Of a stretch of 64,000 nt of DNA, positions 1-11,490 are shown one piece after another. The number at the start of each line of letters is the position of its first letter. Position 1 is the stretch's first letter. The notes under the pieces are model-generated. The model was not told where the DNA came from. It was given only the letters and a program-made list of their open reading frames with translations, and did not search any database. The stretch spans positions 8,514,001-8,578,000 of the forward strand of contig CM072335.1 in the NCBI GenBank assembly GCA_036874045.1, given 5' to 3'. This DNA is from Cymodocea nodosa. Taxonomy: Eukaryota; Streptophyta; Magnoliopsida; Alismatales; Cymodoceaceae. The position numbers and the translations under genes are program-made.

Positions 1-14
1 TTTACTGTACAATC

Positions 15-38
15 GGATAGTTATGCCCATAACTATCC
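15..38. repeat. Perfect 11-bp inverted repeat with 2-bp spacer
   Basis: GGATAGTTATG and CATAACTATCC form a perfect dyad separated by CC. The half-site GGATAGTTA/TAACTATCC is the same word that recurs in the U3 of the Athila-like LTRs at 9060-9450, 49750-50140 and 63520-63960. It could be a protein-binding dyad or an RNA hairpin. The function is unknown. Confidence 0.7.
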
Positions 39-672
39 AATTTTCATAATGTTGGTTAAATCTGATATGCCAACTTAAAACAAATCACACAGAAATTTAT
101 ATAAATCCAAATGAAGCATATAAATACTCGTTGGAAAGGTAACTTCATCTACTTTCTGGAAAAAATCACTGAATTAAATTTTGCATACATTCATAATATC
201 ATATTTTCAAAATTCGTTAGCAAAAACGTATCCAGAATTCTGTAAAACATCCCTGTTTTCTAAGATTTTTATCTTTTAACGTACTAATCAGAATTTTATG
301 CATAAGTACTCAAAAGAAATCTTAGAAATCGAGTATTTCAGGAAAAATATCATAAAAATGAGTTCTAATCTCGTACACATCAAAAAATTTAAATTTCCAG
401 ACATACAGATTCTGTCTTAATAATTTGTACACAAAGATTATCATTACTCCATTAAGCTACTTGTTACCAAATCATAAACTTGAATTAAACATGTAACAAG
501 CAATTCAGATAACAAATAATTGAACACATAGAACGACCAATCCATGTATCCATTTCTTTGCAAACAAACAAAGAAAAATAACAATCTCAACAAGAAAACA
601 AATAAAACTAAAACAATTTAAAGGATATTAAATCTTGCAAATCATCTAATAAATCATTTTAAAGCACCAAAA

Positions 673-691
673 CTCCTTGACAACGGTGCCA
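673..691 (-). other. Primer binding site of element F (Asp-tRNA type)
   Basis: Read on the minus strand this is TGGCACCGTTGTCAAGGAG, immediately inside an LTR that ends at 698. It resembles the TGGCGCCGTTGCCGGGG primer site of plant Athila/Tat gypsy elements, which pairs with tRNA-Asp. Several positions have decayed. It fixes F as minus-strand and gypsy type. Confidence 0.65.
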
Positions 692-736
692 AAAACTTGT
701 AATGCTTTTATGTGTTGTTAAATTAACAGCAAAAGT

Positions 737-2879
737 GCAAATTTTACATTTATAACTGCAAGCGCACGGTGCCCATTGTAATAAGCATATGCAAGTACAG
801 GTTGAATCCACAAGGAGTTTGTCTTAAATAATTTTATTAAAATGATTGTTTGATAAAACATCTATTCTATTAAATCCACAATTAAAACTCTAATTACATG
901 AAATTAAGTTACAATTTACAAAAATACAATAAAGATTTCAAAGGTAACATAAAACTTGTTAATTCCTAGAGCTAATAGCTAAAAAACTCAAGAAAATCTT
1001 AAGTTCACATTTCTGGAATCACAGAAATTAGTCTGAATTCTAACTCTTCTTCCTTCCAACCTGGACATTGAAAAATCCAGAGAAAATATTGGTTGGAAAG
1101 TTAATTGAGTTATATTTAAAATGAAAGTGATTTCCAGGACTAATTCACTCTAGGTTGCTGCCAAAGTCGGATATAAAAACAGTGCGCAAAACGATTCTAA
1201 AAACTTTTCAAAAACGCATCGTTGGTGTAAAAATCATAACTCAATCAACTCTTCATGAAATACCACGAAATCACCGCGCCTTGAAATATAACTCGTTTCT
1301 ATAATCAGGAAAATTTACAGAAAAACATTTCGGAACGCACAAAAGTAAGGCAACAGGAAGGCGTCGAGCACAATTTTTGTCGCTCGACCAGTAAAACAAA
1401 GTAGATGCTACCTTCAAAAGAAAAATTGAAAAACCGAAGAAATGCATTCTAAAAAATTCCAACAACACTAAATACGTATTGTACACTTAAATTACTTAGA
1501 AAAAAAACTATAACACGACATATAACTCAGAGAAATCAAGTCGTACAATATATAACAAAACAGAACATGCATTGGAATTTACAGCAAATAGGATATACAC
1601 GCATTCACAAGGGTTAAGAGTTAGTTTTATGCACAACATTCACATATTCACATGAAGCAACTATATTCAATGAGATCTAATCTAAAACAACTATTTAAAT
1701 TAAATAAATAAAGATGTAACAAAGATCCAAAACGTGCATACATTTATAAATTAAAAATACTTAAATACTCATACACATTTGATATGAAAATATGTTTACA
1801 AGTATGAGGATCTCTGCCTTCTCTTTTACCTTTAATTCATTTACTTCTCTTCAAGCATTTGATCCCTATTTGATGATGAACCACTTTGTCCGCTCCTCTA
1901 CAAGGCTGTCACCACTTGCAAATCACGTCCAAAGGGGAACCGCCTATGTTTGCTTTGGAGAAAATGGGTTGCACGTCCACAATCCACTTCCAAGATCTAC
2001 GGATTTGTTGGCTTTCCTCTCAATTTTGATGCTTCCTATTATCTCATCTTGAAGATCACGTCCCAAGCTCTTCCAATGATGCACACGTGCCTCCAATACC
2101 ATCGATTTCACCCGTGGAGGTCCTTCCGTATGTCGGCTTGGGGTGGAGAGAAGGAGGTCTTCTAGTATGAGGGGGAAGGCGCCTAAGCTCACCAATCTTG
2201 GAGGAAAACTCTTCCAAAATCTTGGGTGGAAGAGGATGGACGAAAATTGGAGTTGGAGTTCTTGCCTTTGCATGGAGGAGAAAGAGGAGATGAGATGTTT
2301 CCTTGGTCGGCCATACACTTTTCTCTTCCCTTGTCATTCATCTATGGAAAGAATTCAAACACCTTCCAATTTGTGGCCTCCTAAATTAAGCAAGTCTTGA
2401 TGATTGATTAATTGATATCTTCAAGAATTGGAAGTATGTGATGGAGAACCATGGGTTGTTGATTTCCCATGATTTAATCCAAGGGTCCACGTCCTCACCT
2501 ATTTTCAACAACTCAAACATAACATTAAATGCATATGCACATTACACATAAATTGCTACTCAATTATAAAGCAAAAATGAAATGTGCATAATATATTGCT
2601 TGCTCAATTGAGGATTATTTGATTTCATATCTTAATGATAATTCTTTTAAGATATGCATGAAATCAATATATAAATTACTTATATCTACACATGGGCTAA
2701 TTGACTAGGTGTAAATTTAATAAAGGATAAATTTGTGCATTATTGACTATTTAACCAATAAAACATGCATAGTTCTAAAATATGATTTTCATGTAATCTT
2801 TCATAAAAACATATATAATGATGACTTATAATCCTTAATATGCATGAATTAGCATATATAAAATGCATAAATTGATACT
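737..2879 (-). repeat. Tandem LTR unit 1 (2.14 kb)
   Basis: This unit starts at GCAAATTTTACATTT and ends at AATTGATACT. It is followed directly by a second copy offset by about 2,142 bases. The copies agree over most of their length with scattered substitutions, mostly transitions. It contains a G-rich stretch (1790-2400) whose ORFs on both strands recur in the second copy with different ends, so they are probably not genes. Confidence 0.85.
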
Positions 2880-5020
2880 GCAAATTTTACATTTATAACT
2901 GCAAGCGCACGGTGCCCATTGTAGTAAGCATGTGCAAGTACAGGTTGAATCCACAAAGAGTTTGTCTTAAATAATTTTATTGAAATGATTATTTGATAAA
3001 ATATCTATTCTATTAAATCCACAATTAAAACTCTAATTACATACAATTAAGTTACAATTTACAAAAATACAATAAATATTTCAAAGGTAACATAAAACTT
3101 GTTAATTCCTAGAGCTAATAGTTAGAAAACTCAAGAAAATCTTAAGTTCACATTTTTGGAATCACAGAAATTAGTCCGAATTCTAGCTCTTCTTCCATCC
3201 AACGTGAATATTAAAAAATCCAGAAAAAATATTTGTTGGAAAGGTCATCTAGTATCTTTAAAATGGCAGTGATTTTCAGGACTAATTCACTCTAGGTTGC
3301 TGCCAAAGTGGGATATACAAACAGTACGCAAAACGATTCTGAAAACTTTCCAAAAACGCGTCGTTGGTGTAAAAATCATAACTCAATCAAATCTTCATGA
3401 AACACCACGAAATCACCTTGCCTTGAAAGACATCTCGTTTCTCTAATCAGGAAAATTTACAGGAAAACATTTCAGAATGCACAAAAGAAAGGCAACACGA
3501 AGGCGTCAAGCACAATTTCTGTCGCTCGACTAGTAAAACAAAGCAGATGCTACCTTCAAAAGAATAATCGAAAAACTGAAGAAATGCATTCTAAAAAATT
3601 CCAACAACACTACATACGTATTTTACACTTAAATTACTTATAAAAAAAGCTATAACACGACATATAACTCTGAGAAATCAAATCGTACAACATACAATAA
3701 AATGGAACATGCACTGGAATTTATAGCAAACAGGATATACACGCATTCACAAGGTTTAAGAGTTAGTTTTATGCACAACATTCACATATTCACATGAAGC
3801 AACTATATTCTATGAGATCTAATCTAAAACAACTTTTTAAATTAAAGAAATAAAGATTTAACAAAGATCCTAAACGTGCATACATTTATAAATTAAAAAT
3901 ACCAAAATACTCATACACATTTGATATGAAAATATGTTTACAAGTATGAGGATCTCTCCCTTCTCTTTTACCTTTAATTCATCCACTTCTCTTCAAGCAT
4001 TTGATCCCTATTTGATGATGAACCACTTTGTCCACTCCTCTACAAGGCTGTCACCACTTGCAAATCACGTCCAAAGGGGAATCGCCTACGTTTGCTTTGG
4101 AGAAAATGGGTTGCACATCCTCAATCCACTTCCAAGATATACGGATTTGTTGGCTTTCCTCTCAATTTTAATGCTTCTTATTACCTCATCTTGAAGATCA
4201 CGTCCCAGGCTCTTCCAATGCTGCACACGTGGCTCCAATACCATCGATTTCACCTGTGGAGGTCCTTCCGTATGTCGGCTTGGAGTGGAGAGAAGGAGGT
4301 CTTCTAGTATGAGGGGGAAGGTGCCTAAGCTCACCAATCTTGGAGGAAAACTCGTCCAAAATCTTGGTTGGAAGAGGATGGACGAAAATTGGAGTTGGAG
4401 TTCTTGCCCTTGCATGGAGGAGAAAGAGGAGATGATCTTTCCTTTGGCCAACCATCCTCTTTTACTTTCCATTGTCATTCATGTATGGAAAGAATTCAAA
4501 CACCTTCCAATTTGTGGCCTCCTAAATTAAGCAAGTCTTGATGGTTGATTGATTGATATCTTCAAGAATTGGAAGTATGTGATGGACCACCATGGGTTGT
4601 TGATTTCCCATGATTTAATCCAAGGGTCCACGTCCTCACCTATTTTCAACAACTCAAACATAACATTAAATGCATATGCACATTACACATAAATTGCTAC
4701 TTAATTATAAAGCAAAAATGAAATGTGCATAATATATTGCTTGCTCAATTGAGGATTATTTGATTTCATATCTTATTGATAATTCTTTTAAGATATGTAT
4801 GAAATGAATATATAAATTACTTATATCTACACATGGGCTAATTGACTAGGTGTAAATTTAATAAAGGATAAATTTGTGCATTATTGATTATTTAACCAAT
4901 AAAACATGCATAGTTCTAAAATATGATTTTCATGTAATCTTTCATAAGAACATATATAATGATGACTTATAATCCTTAATATGCATGAATTAACATATAT
5001 AAAATGCACAAATTGATACT
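2880..5020 (-). repeat. Tandem LTR unit 2 (2.14 kb)
   Basis: This is the second copy of the unit at 737. The junction at 2879/2880 joins GATACT to GCAAATTTT. The flanks of the two ends share TGCA (AGTGCAAATT at the start, CTTTGCAAGT at the end), so a microhomology-guided duplication is likely. The roughly 40 bp next to the PBS (698-736) were not duplicated. Confidence 0.85.
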
Positions 5021-5030
5021 TTGCAAGTTG

Positions 5031-5671
5031 CCATATACAGTAAAATCATCCATAAATATTTCTAAAAAATCTTCAGTCATTCCAGTAAATATGCCCTGCA
5101 TACACCTTTGAAAGGTAGCTAGTGCATTGCATAATCCGAATGACATTCTCTTAAAAGCATAAGTTTCATTAGGATAGGTGAAAGTTGTTTTCTCTTGATC
5201 CTCTAATGCTACTAGAATTTGATTATACCCTGAATACCCATCTAGGAAAGAAAAATATTCTTGCCCTGCTAATCTTTCCAACATTTGATCTATAAAAGGT
5301 AAGGGAAAATGATCTTTCCTAGTCACAGCATTCAACTTTCTATAGTCTATACATACTGTCCAACCTGATTGAATTCTAGTAGGTATCAAGTCTTGACTTT
5401 CATTCCTAATAACTGTTAATCCTGATTTCTTGGGAACTACATGGATTGGACTAACCCACGAGCTATTAGAAATCGGATAAATTATGTCATTATTTAACCA
5501 TTTCACTATTTCCTTCCTAACTACTTCTTTAAGGTTTGGATTTAATCTCCTCTCAAGAATTCTAATAGGTTTAGCATTCTCTTCTAAATATATGTGGTGA
5601 CAGCATAAAGTTGAACTTAACCCTTTTATATCAGTCATAGTCCATCCTATTGCTTCTTTATAACTTTTCAC
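5031..5671 (-). pseudogene. Athila-type reverse transcriptase, N-terminal half (A')
   Basis: This encodes the fingers and palm of a Ty3/gypsy RT. Visible motifs in order are WVSPIHVVPKK, VCIDYRKLNAVT, HFPLPFIDQMLERL, FLDGYSGYNQI and the catalytic FMDDFTVYG (MDD rather than YVDD, as is usual in Athila). The sequence then runs into unrelated LTR sequence of F, so thumb, RNase H and integrase are lost. Compared with element A this copy keeps the Trp in the SGWTVCIDY block that is a stop in A. Confidence 0.9.
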
Positions 5672-5734
5672 TACATCTTTTAATTTAGCTATTTGATCAT
5701 CTTTTAAATCTGAAGCAATAATGATTGGACAGGT

Positions 5735-6061
5735 TCATTTATCTTCCAGAAATATGTAGGTTAATTTAGGAGGTAAAGGTTTCAATTCTAAATGTTGCCC
5801 ATCAGAAGCTAGAGCTCCTAATTGAACATCATCATTTTCTAAATTAATTTCTTCCTGATCTCCTTCTATATTTATGCTTTCACTTTCTTCTAAAATTTCA
5901 AAATTGATTTGCTTATTTAATTCTTCTTGAATCACATCATCTAACATATCTCCTTCATCCTCTAAAAAGTCTATGGTATGTAAGGACATTTCTAAGTCCT
6001 CAAATATTTCTGGTTTGAAAATATTTAATTGAGTATCCTCATTACCATATGCTAACTTCAT
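5735..6061 (-). pseudogene. Acidic linker between protease and RT (A')
   Basis: This 108-codon open stretch is rich in Glu and Asp (QEELNKQINFEILEESES and similar). It corresponds to the linker that in element A joins protease to RT without a break. It ends at a stop just before the RT block at 5671. Such acidic spacers are usual between protease and RT in Athila polyproteins. No catalytic role is expected. Confidence 0.7.
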
Positions 6062-6078
6062 TACTCCAATTTTACAAT

Positions 6079-6540
6079 TTATAACAGCCCTGATGTTACT
6101 AAAAATGGCCTTCCCAAAATTAAAGATGTATCACTATTTTTATGCTTAATTTGTTGGGAATCCAGAATTACAATATCAATAGGATATATAAAGTTTTTAA
6201 TTTTAATTAAGACATCCTCTATTTTCCCTCTAGGGTATCTTATACTTCTATCAGCTAATTGAATAACCGTACTAGTAGGAGTTAAGCCTTCTAATCCTAA
6301 GGATGCAAATATATCACTTGGTATAACATTTATACCTGCACCTAAATCTATTAAGGTTCTTTCTAAAATGGTATTTCTTATGGTGCATGATATAACAAGG
6401 ATTCTAGGATCAAATAACTTTTTAGGAATTTGTGACAGAAATAGGGAACTACTTTGCTCAGCTAAAAAGACCTTTCTAAGAACTTTTCGCTCTCTTTTCT
6501 TAGTACACCAATCCTTTAGAAATTTAGCACAAGGTGGCAT
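6079..6540 (-). pseudogene. Retroviral-type aspartic protease (A')
   Basis: The ORF starts with MPPCAKFLKDWCTKKR, a typical Athila block before the protease. It contains the active-site region LIDLGAGINVIPSDIF, where plant gypsy elements have a DLGAS-like triad, and the flap/C-terminal block SLILGRPFL. It would cut the Gag-Pol polyprotein. A break at about 6065-6080 separates it from the acidic linker. Confidence 0.85.
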
Positions 6541-6605
6541 TTTCTACAATAGATCTAACAAATGAATGTTAACTTGTACTTTTTCAAAAATTTCTCTGAT
6601 TTTTC

Positions 6606-7535
6606 TTATTTTTCAGGTATTATTTGTTTTAATCTTTCAGGATAGGGTGCTAAAGATTGTGATTTAAAAGATTCTTTTTCTTTCAATTGATTTGTTTGAT
6701 CATTTTTAGCTTCTTTAGTAGATTCAGATTGTTCTTTAGTGGTTTCTAGATTTTCAGCTATTACATTTTCATTATCTTTTTGATTTTTACTCTTATCCAC
6801 CTTCATATTATTTTCATTTTGAGTTCTTGGTGGTATATCAGTTCCAGATCTCAATGTTACACATACATCTTCCAGATTTTCATTACGCTTATGATGTTTT
6901 TGTATATCATTTTCGTGATTATGATCTTCAATTGTTTTTAGTTTTAAAGTGCATTCTTTAAATTCTCTTGCATTAGTATTTTCTGTTTGCTGTATATTTT
7001 GCAAATTATGTAGGTTTATAATATTATAATTTTCATTGTCCTGTTGCATAACTTGTATTTTCATTGTATATTCATCTAATGCTTTTAATTTTCTTTCCAA
7101 ATCATCTAATCTCATTGCATTCAATTTTTGATCAATTTTCATTATGGTTTTTTCAGTTTCGTAAATTATATCCTTTTTAGGTTCTAAATATGCTTCCTTA
7201 TAGTTTAATTGGTTGACTTCTTGTTGCTGACACATAAAGTTTCCTAGTTTGTCTAGGTTTTGCTCTATACTACGCTCTAGTCTGTCATATCTATTCCAAA
7301 CTTCAATGTCTCTCAACATATTACACATTCTATACTGACCATCAGTTGGGTAAACTATAGGATTCTCATACTTAGCTCTATTATACTAAGGATAATTCAT
7401 TTGTTGTTCATAGGATCTAACCATCTATATATGTCTCAGTTTCAAACAGTCAGAAAAGTCATGTCCTTCAGAATTGCAGAATTCACATATGCTAATTATA
7501 GGTTTCAGAAATCTTTGAGCATAAGCATATGCCAT
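6606..7535 (-). pseudogene. Short Athila gag: zinc knuckle plus coiled-coil region (A')
   Basis: Reading from the ATG at 7535, the first 60 residues include an intact CX2CX4HX4C zinc knuckle (CEFCNSEGHDFSDC, about 7450-7493), a nucleic-acid binding feature of gag. A broken stretch (about 7329-7390) precedes a 240-residue charged, probably coiled-coil region. No capsid domain is present between PBS and knuckle, so this gag is much shorter than in a complete Athila element. Confidence 0.75.
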
Positions 7536-7605
7536 ATTCTCAATTACAGAAGAAAATACACAACTCTGGCTATTAAAATGAAACAGCTCTAATAGTTGCT
7601 TATAT

Positions 7606-7647
7606 TAATTCAATTCAATTCTATTCTATTCTATTCAATTCAATTCC
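7606..7647. repeat. TTCAA/TTCTA pentamer microsatellite
   Basis: About eight units of the pentamers TTCAA and TTCTA stand between the gag start and the primer binding site. Element A lacks this tract at the same place (62000-62030), so it arose in this copy. Confidence 0.8.
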
Positions 7648-7710
7648 TTGGCAATGACGCCATAAAACTTGTTTGGATTTTCCCAGCACTACACCAGAAA
7701 AACTTGGATT
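7645..7710 (-). other. Repeated primer-binding-site region of A'
   Basis: Two similar blocks lie next to the LTR. The minus-strand words TGGCGTCATTGCCAAGG (about 7649-7665) and TGTAGTGCTGGGAA (about 7680-7693) are each followed by AAGTTTT-type spacer. The first fits the Asp-tRNA primer site of Athila elements. Element A has three such blocks at 62025-62110. Confidence 0.6.
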
Positions 7711-9860
7711 TGTTACTTCTGTTTTTACTTAGTTAATTTATCTTTATGCCTATTCTTTTTAGAAGTAAACAAACAACCTTTAATACAATTTAGATATTAA
7801 TTCCAATTTGTACTTTAACTGCAAGTGCACAATGTCTATTGTATTAGTATGCAAGTACAGGTTGATCCCACAGGGAATTGCTTAAGAACTTAGAACTATT
7901 CGTTTGTTAACAATCAAATTTGTATTTTCAATAAGCCCTCCGTTGAATTACAGTTAACTTAACGAACAAAGTTCCTTGAGCTATGACTAACTCAATGGAC
8001 TAACCTCGTGGACTCAAGTTAACTCCACGAGCCTGCCTTTTCTTTTTAATACTACTATTTACAAAGGAATTCGGCCAACCATTGGGCGATTCCACAAATT
8101 GTAAATAACATCAATTAAGCTCTTTAATGTTAGTAAACATTGGATTTATCATTAAGCATACTAACATTCAGATAATTCAAACAGTAACCATTAAAATCTT
8201 TAAGTCTTTTGAACGAACTAATTTCAGTAAACTGTAAAACTAAAACAATCACAACACTAACAAAGATAACATTAATCACAATACAACACAAACAATACAA
8301 CACTCAAATACAACATACAAACACAGATAAATTGTTTTTGGTATTTTTGTTTTAATATGAACATGGAAATGGGTGAAAGGTGAAATGTAAAGTAATCTCA
8401 ATCGATAGTAAATACTTCTGTCACTACTTACAACGCGATTACACCACTAAAAATTAAACCACTTACAATTCTGTCTCCTCTCCCTATAGAATCGCGAGTC
8501 CAGAATTGCAAGATGATCTCCTCTTCAACATACAGGCATCAACCTGAAGCCAAGGCTAAAAGCTTTACGATCTCCTGAAATATGAGTCGACGCTTGGTGA
8601 AAATGGCTTCCCTTCCCGCGACGCGATCACTCCTCACAATGGTTGTCAAGCACTGTGTTTGGCTCTGAATCGACTCGACATCAAGAAAGTATTCTCACAG
8701 ACCTCTAATGGTTGGTGATTGTGGTGGTGGTAACGATGGTTGGTGTGGTACTTTGGAGAATTACCGATATTGCTTGTAGAAAGCTCAATGCTCCTCCTCT
8801 GTACACATTGGCCGTCCATCGATCACACAAACACTTTTCTTCTTTTTCTTCTTTTCTTTTATATTTCTTCAGTAGTAACTGCTTCTGCTTAAATGGTCGG
8901 TTGGATTTCCTTCATTCATATCAATGGCGATGCTTTCTTCTCCCTACGCGATACGTGCAATCGTGGTTTTTCTTCCAACTGTCCTGTTTCTGCAACCACT
9001 ACAGTGGCATATTAGAAAATAAATAGTTTGTGGAGTTACAGATAACTCAATGGACTTTCTTCGTTGATTTAACTATAAAACACGTGCATAAATTTAACTA
9101 TTTGATGCTCAGGTGCATTTCGGATACTTACAAACTTAACTATCCGATGCTCAGATGCATTTTGGATACTTACAGATAACTCACCGATATATAACTTAAG
9201 TAAATCTACCAGATCTCGACACATGTCAGCAGTAGTTTAATAATAAAATAAACATTTCAGATAGTTACAGGTCTAATTATCCGATGCTCAGATGCATTTC
9301 AAATAGTTAGAGATAACTCACCGAAAATCCACTTAAGTCACTTTCCCAGAACATGACACGTGTCCACAGCTATTTTATAAATAAAAAGAGATTTCAGAGA
9401 GTTACACATATAACTATCCAATGCCCAACTGCAATTTCGGATAGTTATAGATAACTCACCGAAAGTTCACTTAAGTCATGCATTATGGTTTCGACACGTG
9501 TACTTCAAGAAATAATAAACTATTCTTTCAAAACATAACTGTTCGGAAGTTTAAACATAACTATCCGATATATGTTCAGTCTGTTAAACATAACTGTTTG
9601 AAATATGTTCGGTATGTTAAATATAACTGTCTGAAATATCAGAAAATTCGGATACTTAAGAATTTCATAGCCTGCAATTTACTGACAGTTTAGAAATGTA
9701 CTAAATTAACATTAATTCCCCAAAATTAAGTAGATTCTTTAATTAAAGCATATAACAGTGCAATTATAGCATAATGGCTTAATTCTCATATGATAAGCTA
9801 AATATTATGCAATTAACCATCATTTAACCATTAATAATATGCACTTTTTCATTCTAAACA
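7711..9860 (-). mobile_element. LTR-a, 5' LTR of Athila-like element A'
   Basis: The LTR runs from TGTTACTTCTG at 7711 to CTAAACA at 9860 (2,150 bp) and aligns along its length with LTR-b (48339) and LTR-c (62124). U3 is the high-coordinate part (about 8870-9860). It carries repeated TAACTATCCGATGC...GCATTTCGGATAGTT dyads, TAACTCACCGA words and CACGTG-type sites. A TATA-like box lies at 8857-8866. The leader side carries TTAACTCAACGGA-type words (7940-8040). Its outer end abuts the truncated LTR of element B, so A' probably inserted there. Confidence 0.85.
8857..8866 (-). promoter_or_regulatory. TATA-like box of LTR-a
   Basis: On the minus strand the word is AATATAAAAG, conserved in LTR-b (about 49497-49506) and LTR-c (63269-63278). 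It sits downstream of the dyad-rich U3 and upstream of the LTR leader, as expected for the LTR promoter. No start site was measured. Confidence 0.6.
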
Positions 9861-10056
9861 GGTACAAAGAAGGGGGAGAACGAAATCTAGGGATTTGGCT
9901 ATTTCCCCTCTTGGTCGAAGATGACCCCCTTATACTAGTTAGGGGCAACGATGAGTGATACCCAAAAGACAAGTTTGCCCCTTTACAAATTATCAAAGAA
10001 ATACAACCATATATAATGACATATACATATACTTGATGGAAGACACAAACATCACA
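9861..10056 (-). mobile_element. Truncated 3' LTR of element B
   Basis: This matches 27820-28015 of the 5' LTR closely. The first 178 bases of the LTR (plus-strand order) are missing because LTR-a ends exactly at 9860. Its TG end (minus strand) is at 10056. Bases 9861-9865 (GGTAC) would be the target duplication of A', but the other copy is not in the window. Confidence 0.85.
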
Positions 10057-10072
10057 AATCTCCACTTTGTCT
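10057..10072 (-). other. Polypurine tract of element B
   Basis: The minus strand reads GACAAAGTGGAGATT directly before the LTR start TGTGATG. This is the position and composition of the plus-strand primer of an LTR retrotransposon, though the tract is short. Confidence 0.6.
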
Positions 10073-10124
10073 TTCATCAATCTTCACCACGAACAAGTGA
10101 TAGATCACCAAGACCTAGAGTGGG

Positions 10125-10433
10125 TCAACAGTAGCAATAGACGTTGAGTAAGTCCAAGCAATGCTTGAACTTGCTCTCAACAACGGCCTTTGTAAACATA
10201 TCAGCCGGGTTGTCCTTTGTGTTGACTTTCATAATCTTTATTCTGTCTTCATTCCTGAGGAAGTGATAATTAACATCAATATGCTTAGTTCTATCATGAA
10301 AGACATTATCTTTGGAGAGACAAATAGCACTAAGACTATCACAGAAGATATTAGCTTTATCAATGCGCCAACCAAAGACTCCGAGTAAGCCTTTCAACCA
10401 GATCTCTTCCTTTGCAGCTTCTATCATAGCCAC
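10125..10433 (-). pseudogene. Copia RNase H, C-terminal part (element B)
   Basis: The reading shows the copia RNase H end: FCDSLSAICLSKD, HDRTKHIDVNYHFLRN and the terminal DNPADMFTK block (here a Val follows the Thr-Lys). It would degrade RNA in RNA:DNA hybrids during reverse transcription. A gap with stops (10434-10469) separates it from the preceding RT/RNase H block. Confidence 0.85.
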
Positions 10434-10469
10434 ATATTCAGCCTCAGTTGTGGATAGAGATACTGTAGG

Positions 10470-10886
10470 CTAAAGAGTTGATTTCCAACTCACAATAGAA
10501 CCTACAAATGTAAAGACATAACCGGATAATGATCTCCTTCTGTCAACATCACCTGCATAGTCTAAATCTATATAACCAACCATAGTACAACCCTGATCTG
10601 CTGCATACATTAAGCCAACGCCTAGAGTTTCTTTCAAATATCTGAATATCCTTTTAACTGCTTTCCAATGTTCCTTGCCCAGATTGGTCATGAACCTACT
10701 AATAACACTCAAAGGATATGCCAAATCAGGCCAAGTACATACCATAGCATACATAAGGCTTCCAACTGCCTGTGCATAAGGAACTCGTTGCATATCAAGC
10801 TTTTTAGATTTAGTTTGGGGACACATCGTAGACGACAATTTAACATTTCTATCATAAGGCGTGCTAATGACTTTGCACGAAGCCAT
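10470..10886 (-). pseudogene. Copia RT thumb and RNase H start (element B)
   Basis: This contains the copia blocks VPYAQAVGSLMYAMVCTWPDL, HWKAVKRIFRYLK and GYIDLDYAGDVDRRRSLSGYVF, that is, connection to RNase H with its first catalytic Asp region (YIDLDYAGD, where YxDADxAGD is usual). It ends in a stop before the E-containing RNase H block. The copy is clearly decayed. Confidence 0.85.
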
Positions 10887-11039
10887 ACCAAATCTGCTAA
10901 GGATCTTTTCAATATACTTCTATTGATTCAAAAATAGCTTACCAGAATTTCTTTCACACCTAATCTCCATTCCAAGAATTTTGCCAACTAGACCAAGATC
11001 CTTCATATCAAATTTTGATTTTAATGTGTCCTTTAGATC

Positions 11040-11485
11040 CTATATCACTTCAATATTCTTTGCAGCTATAAGAATATCATCAACATACAATAACAAATAA
11101 ACATGTGTATTCTTATCAAGAGTTTTAACATATACACATGAGTCATAGTTGCTGTGTTTGAAACCAACTTTAATTATAAAGGCATCAAACCTCTTGTACC
11201 ATTGACGTTGTGATTGTTTAAGTCCATACAAGGACTTATTTAATTTGCACACCCAATTAGATTTACCTTTCACCACAAACCCTGTTGATTGTTCCATCCA
11301 AATATTTTCTTCCAACTCACCATGCAAGAAGGCCGTCTTTACATCTAGTTGTTCCAAGTTCCAATTCTAGATTCTATGCTGCAGCAATAAATAACAAAAT
11401 TCTAATAGATGTATAACATACAACAAGAGCAAATACCTCATTGAAATCAACTCCTTCTCGCTATGAATAACCTTTGGTGACTAAT
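11040..11485 (-). pseudogene. Copia RT palm (element B, 3' side of the C insertion)
   Basis: The RT blocks LDVKTAFLHGELEENIWMEQ, NKSLYGLKQSQRQWYKRFD and the catalytic LLYVDDILIAA are seen. The upstream part continues to 11485, where it meets the target duplication of element C. The N-terminal part of the same RT resumes at 24500. Catalytic YVDD is intact, but stops occur at about 11358-11470. Confidence 0.9.
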
Positions 11486-11490
11486 CTTGC
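11486..11490. repeat. Target site duplication CTTGC, left copy (element C)
   Basis: CTTGC precedes the LTR start TGTAGG at 11491. The identical word follows the other LTR end (…CTCAACA) at 24495-24499. Five bases is the normal duplication for copia integrase. Dropping C and one copy restores the RT frame of B across the join. Confidence 0.95.

Larger units (their letters stand above)
1..697 (-). mobile_element. Internal region of gypsy-type element F, noncoding part
   Basis: This AT-rich stretch lies just inside the primer binding site of LTR element F, whose 5' LTR begins at 698. The element runs on the minus strand, so this would be its untranslated leader. No ORF of useful length or recognisable domain is seen. 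The only structured signal is a perfect palindrome at 15-38. Assignment rests on the adjoining PBS and LTR. The rest of the element lies outside the window. Confidence 0.55.
698..5025 (-). mobile_element. 5' LTR of gypsy-type element F, enlarged by an internal tandem duplication
   Basis: The LTR runs from TG at 698 (next to the PBS) to CA at 5024-5025, where Athila RT sequence of A' begins abruptly. Two copies of a 2.14-kb unit (737-2879 and 2880-5020) fill it, so the ancestral LTR was about 2.2 kb. Near its inner end is a core word (CTGCAAGCGCACGGTGCC, then AAGTACAGGTTGAATCC) that also occurs in the Athila-like LTRs as CTGCAAGTGCAC and GTACAGGTTGATCC. The likely target site is 5026-5030 (AGTTG), but the matching copy is outside the window. 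ORFs inside are short and without recognisable domains. Confidence 0.6.
5026..7710 (-). mobile_element. Athila-like element A', internal region cut inside RT
   Basis: This minus-strand internal region runs from the PBS (7645-7710) through short gag, protease and the start of RT. The LTR of F interrupts it at 5026. It is closely similar to 59440-62030 of element A. It lacks a capsid region, as A does, so this gag form was probably already present in their common ancestor. Integrase and the 3' end are not in the window. Confidence 0.85.

Noticed and set aside
1944-2318. ORF of 124 codons on the minus strand in the LTR of F, with a 130-codon counterpart at 4086-4478
   Set aside because: Both lie in duplicated LTR units, start at different points, overlap equally long ORFs in other frames and show no recognisable domain. 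Low stop density from a GC-richer stretch explains them.
7401-7592. Plus-strand ORF at the gag start of A'
   Set aside because: It is the antisense of the zinc-knuckle region of gag.
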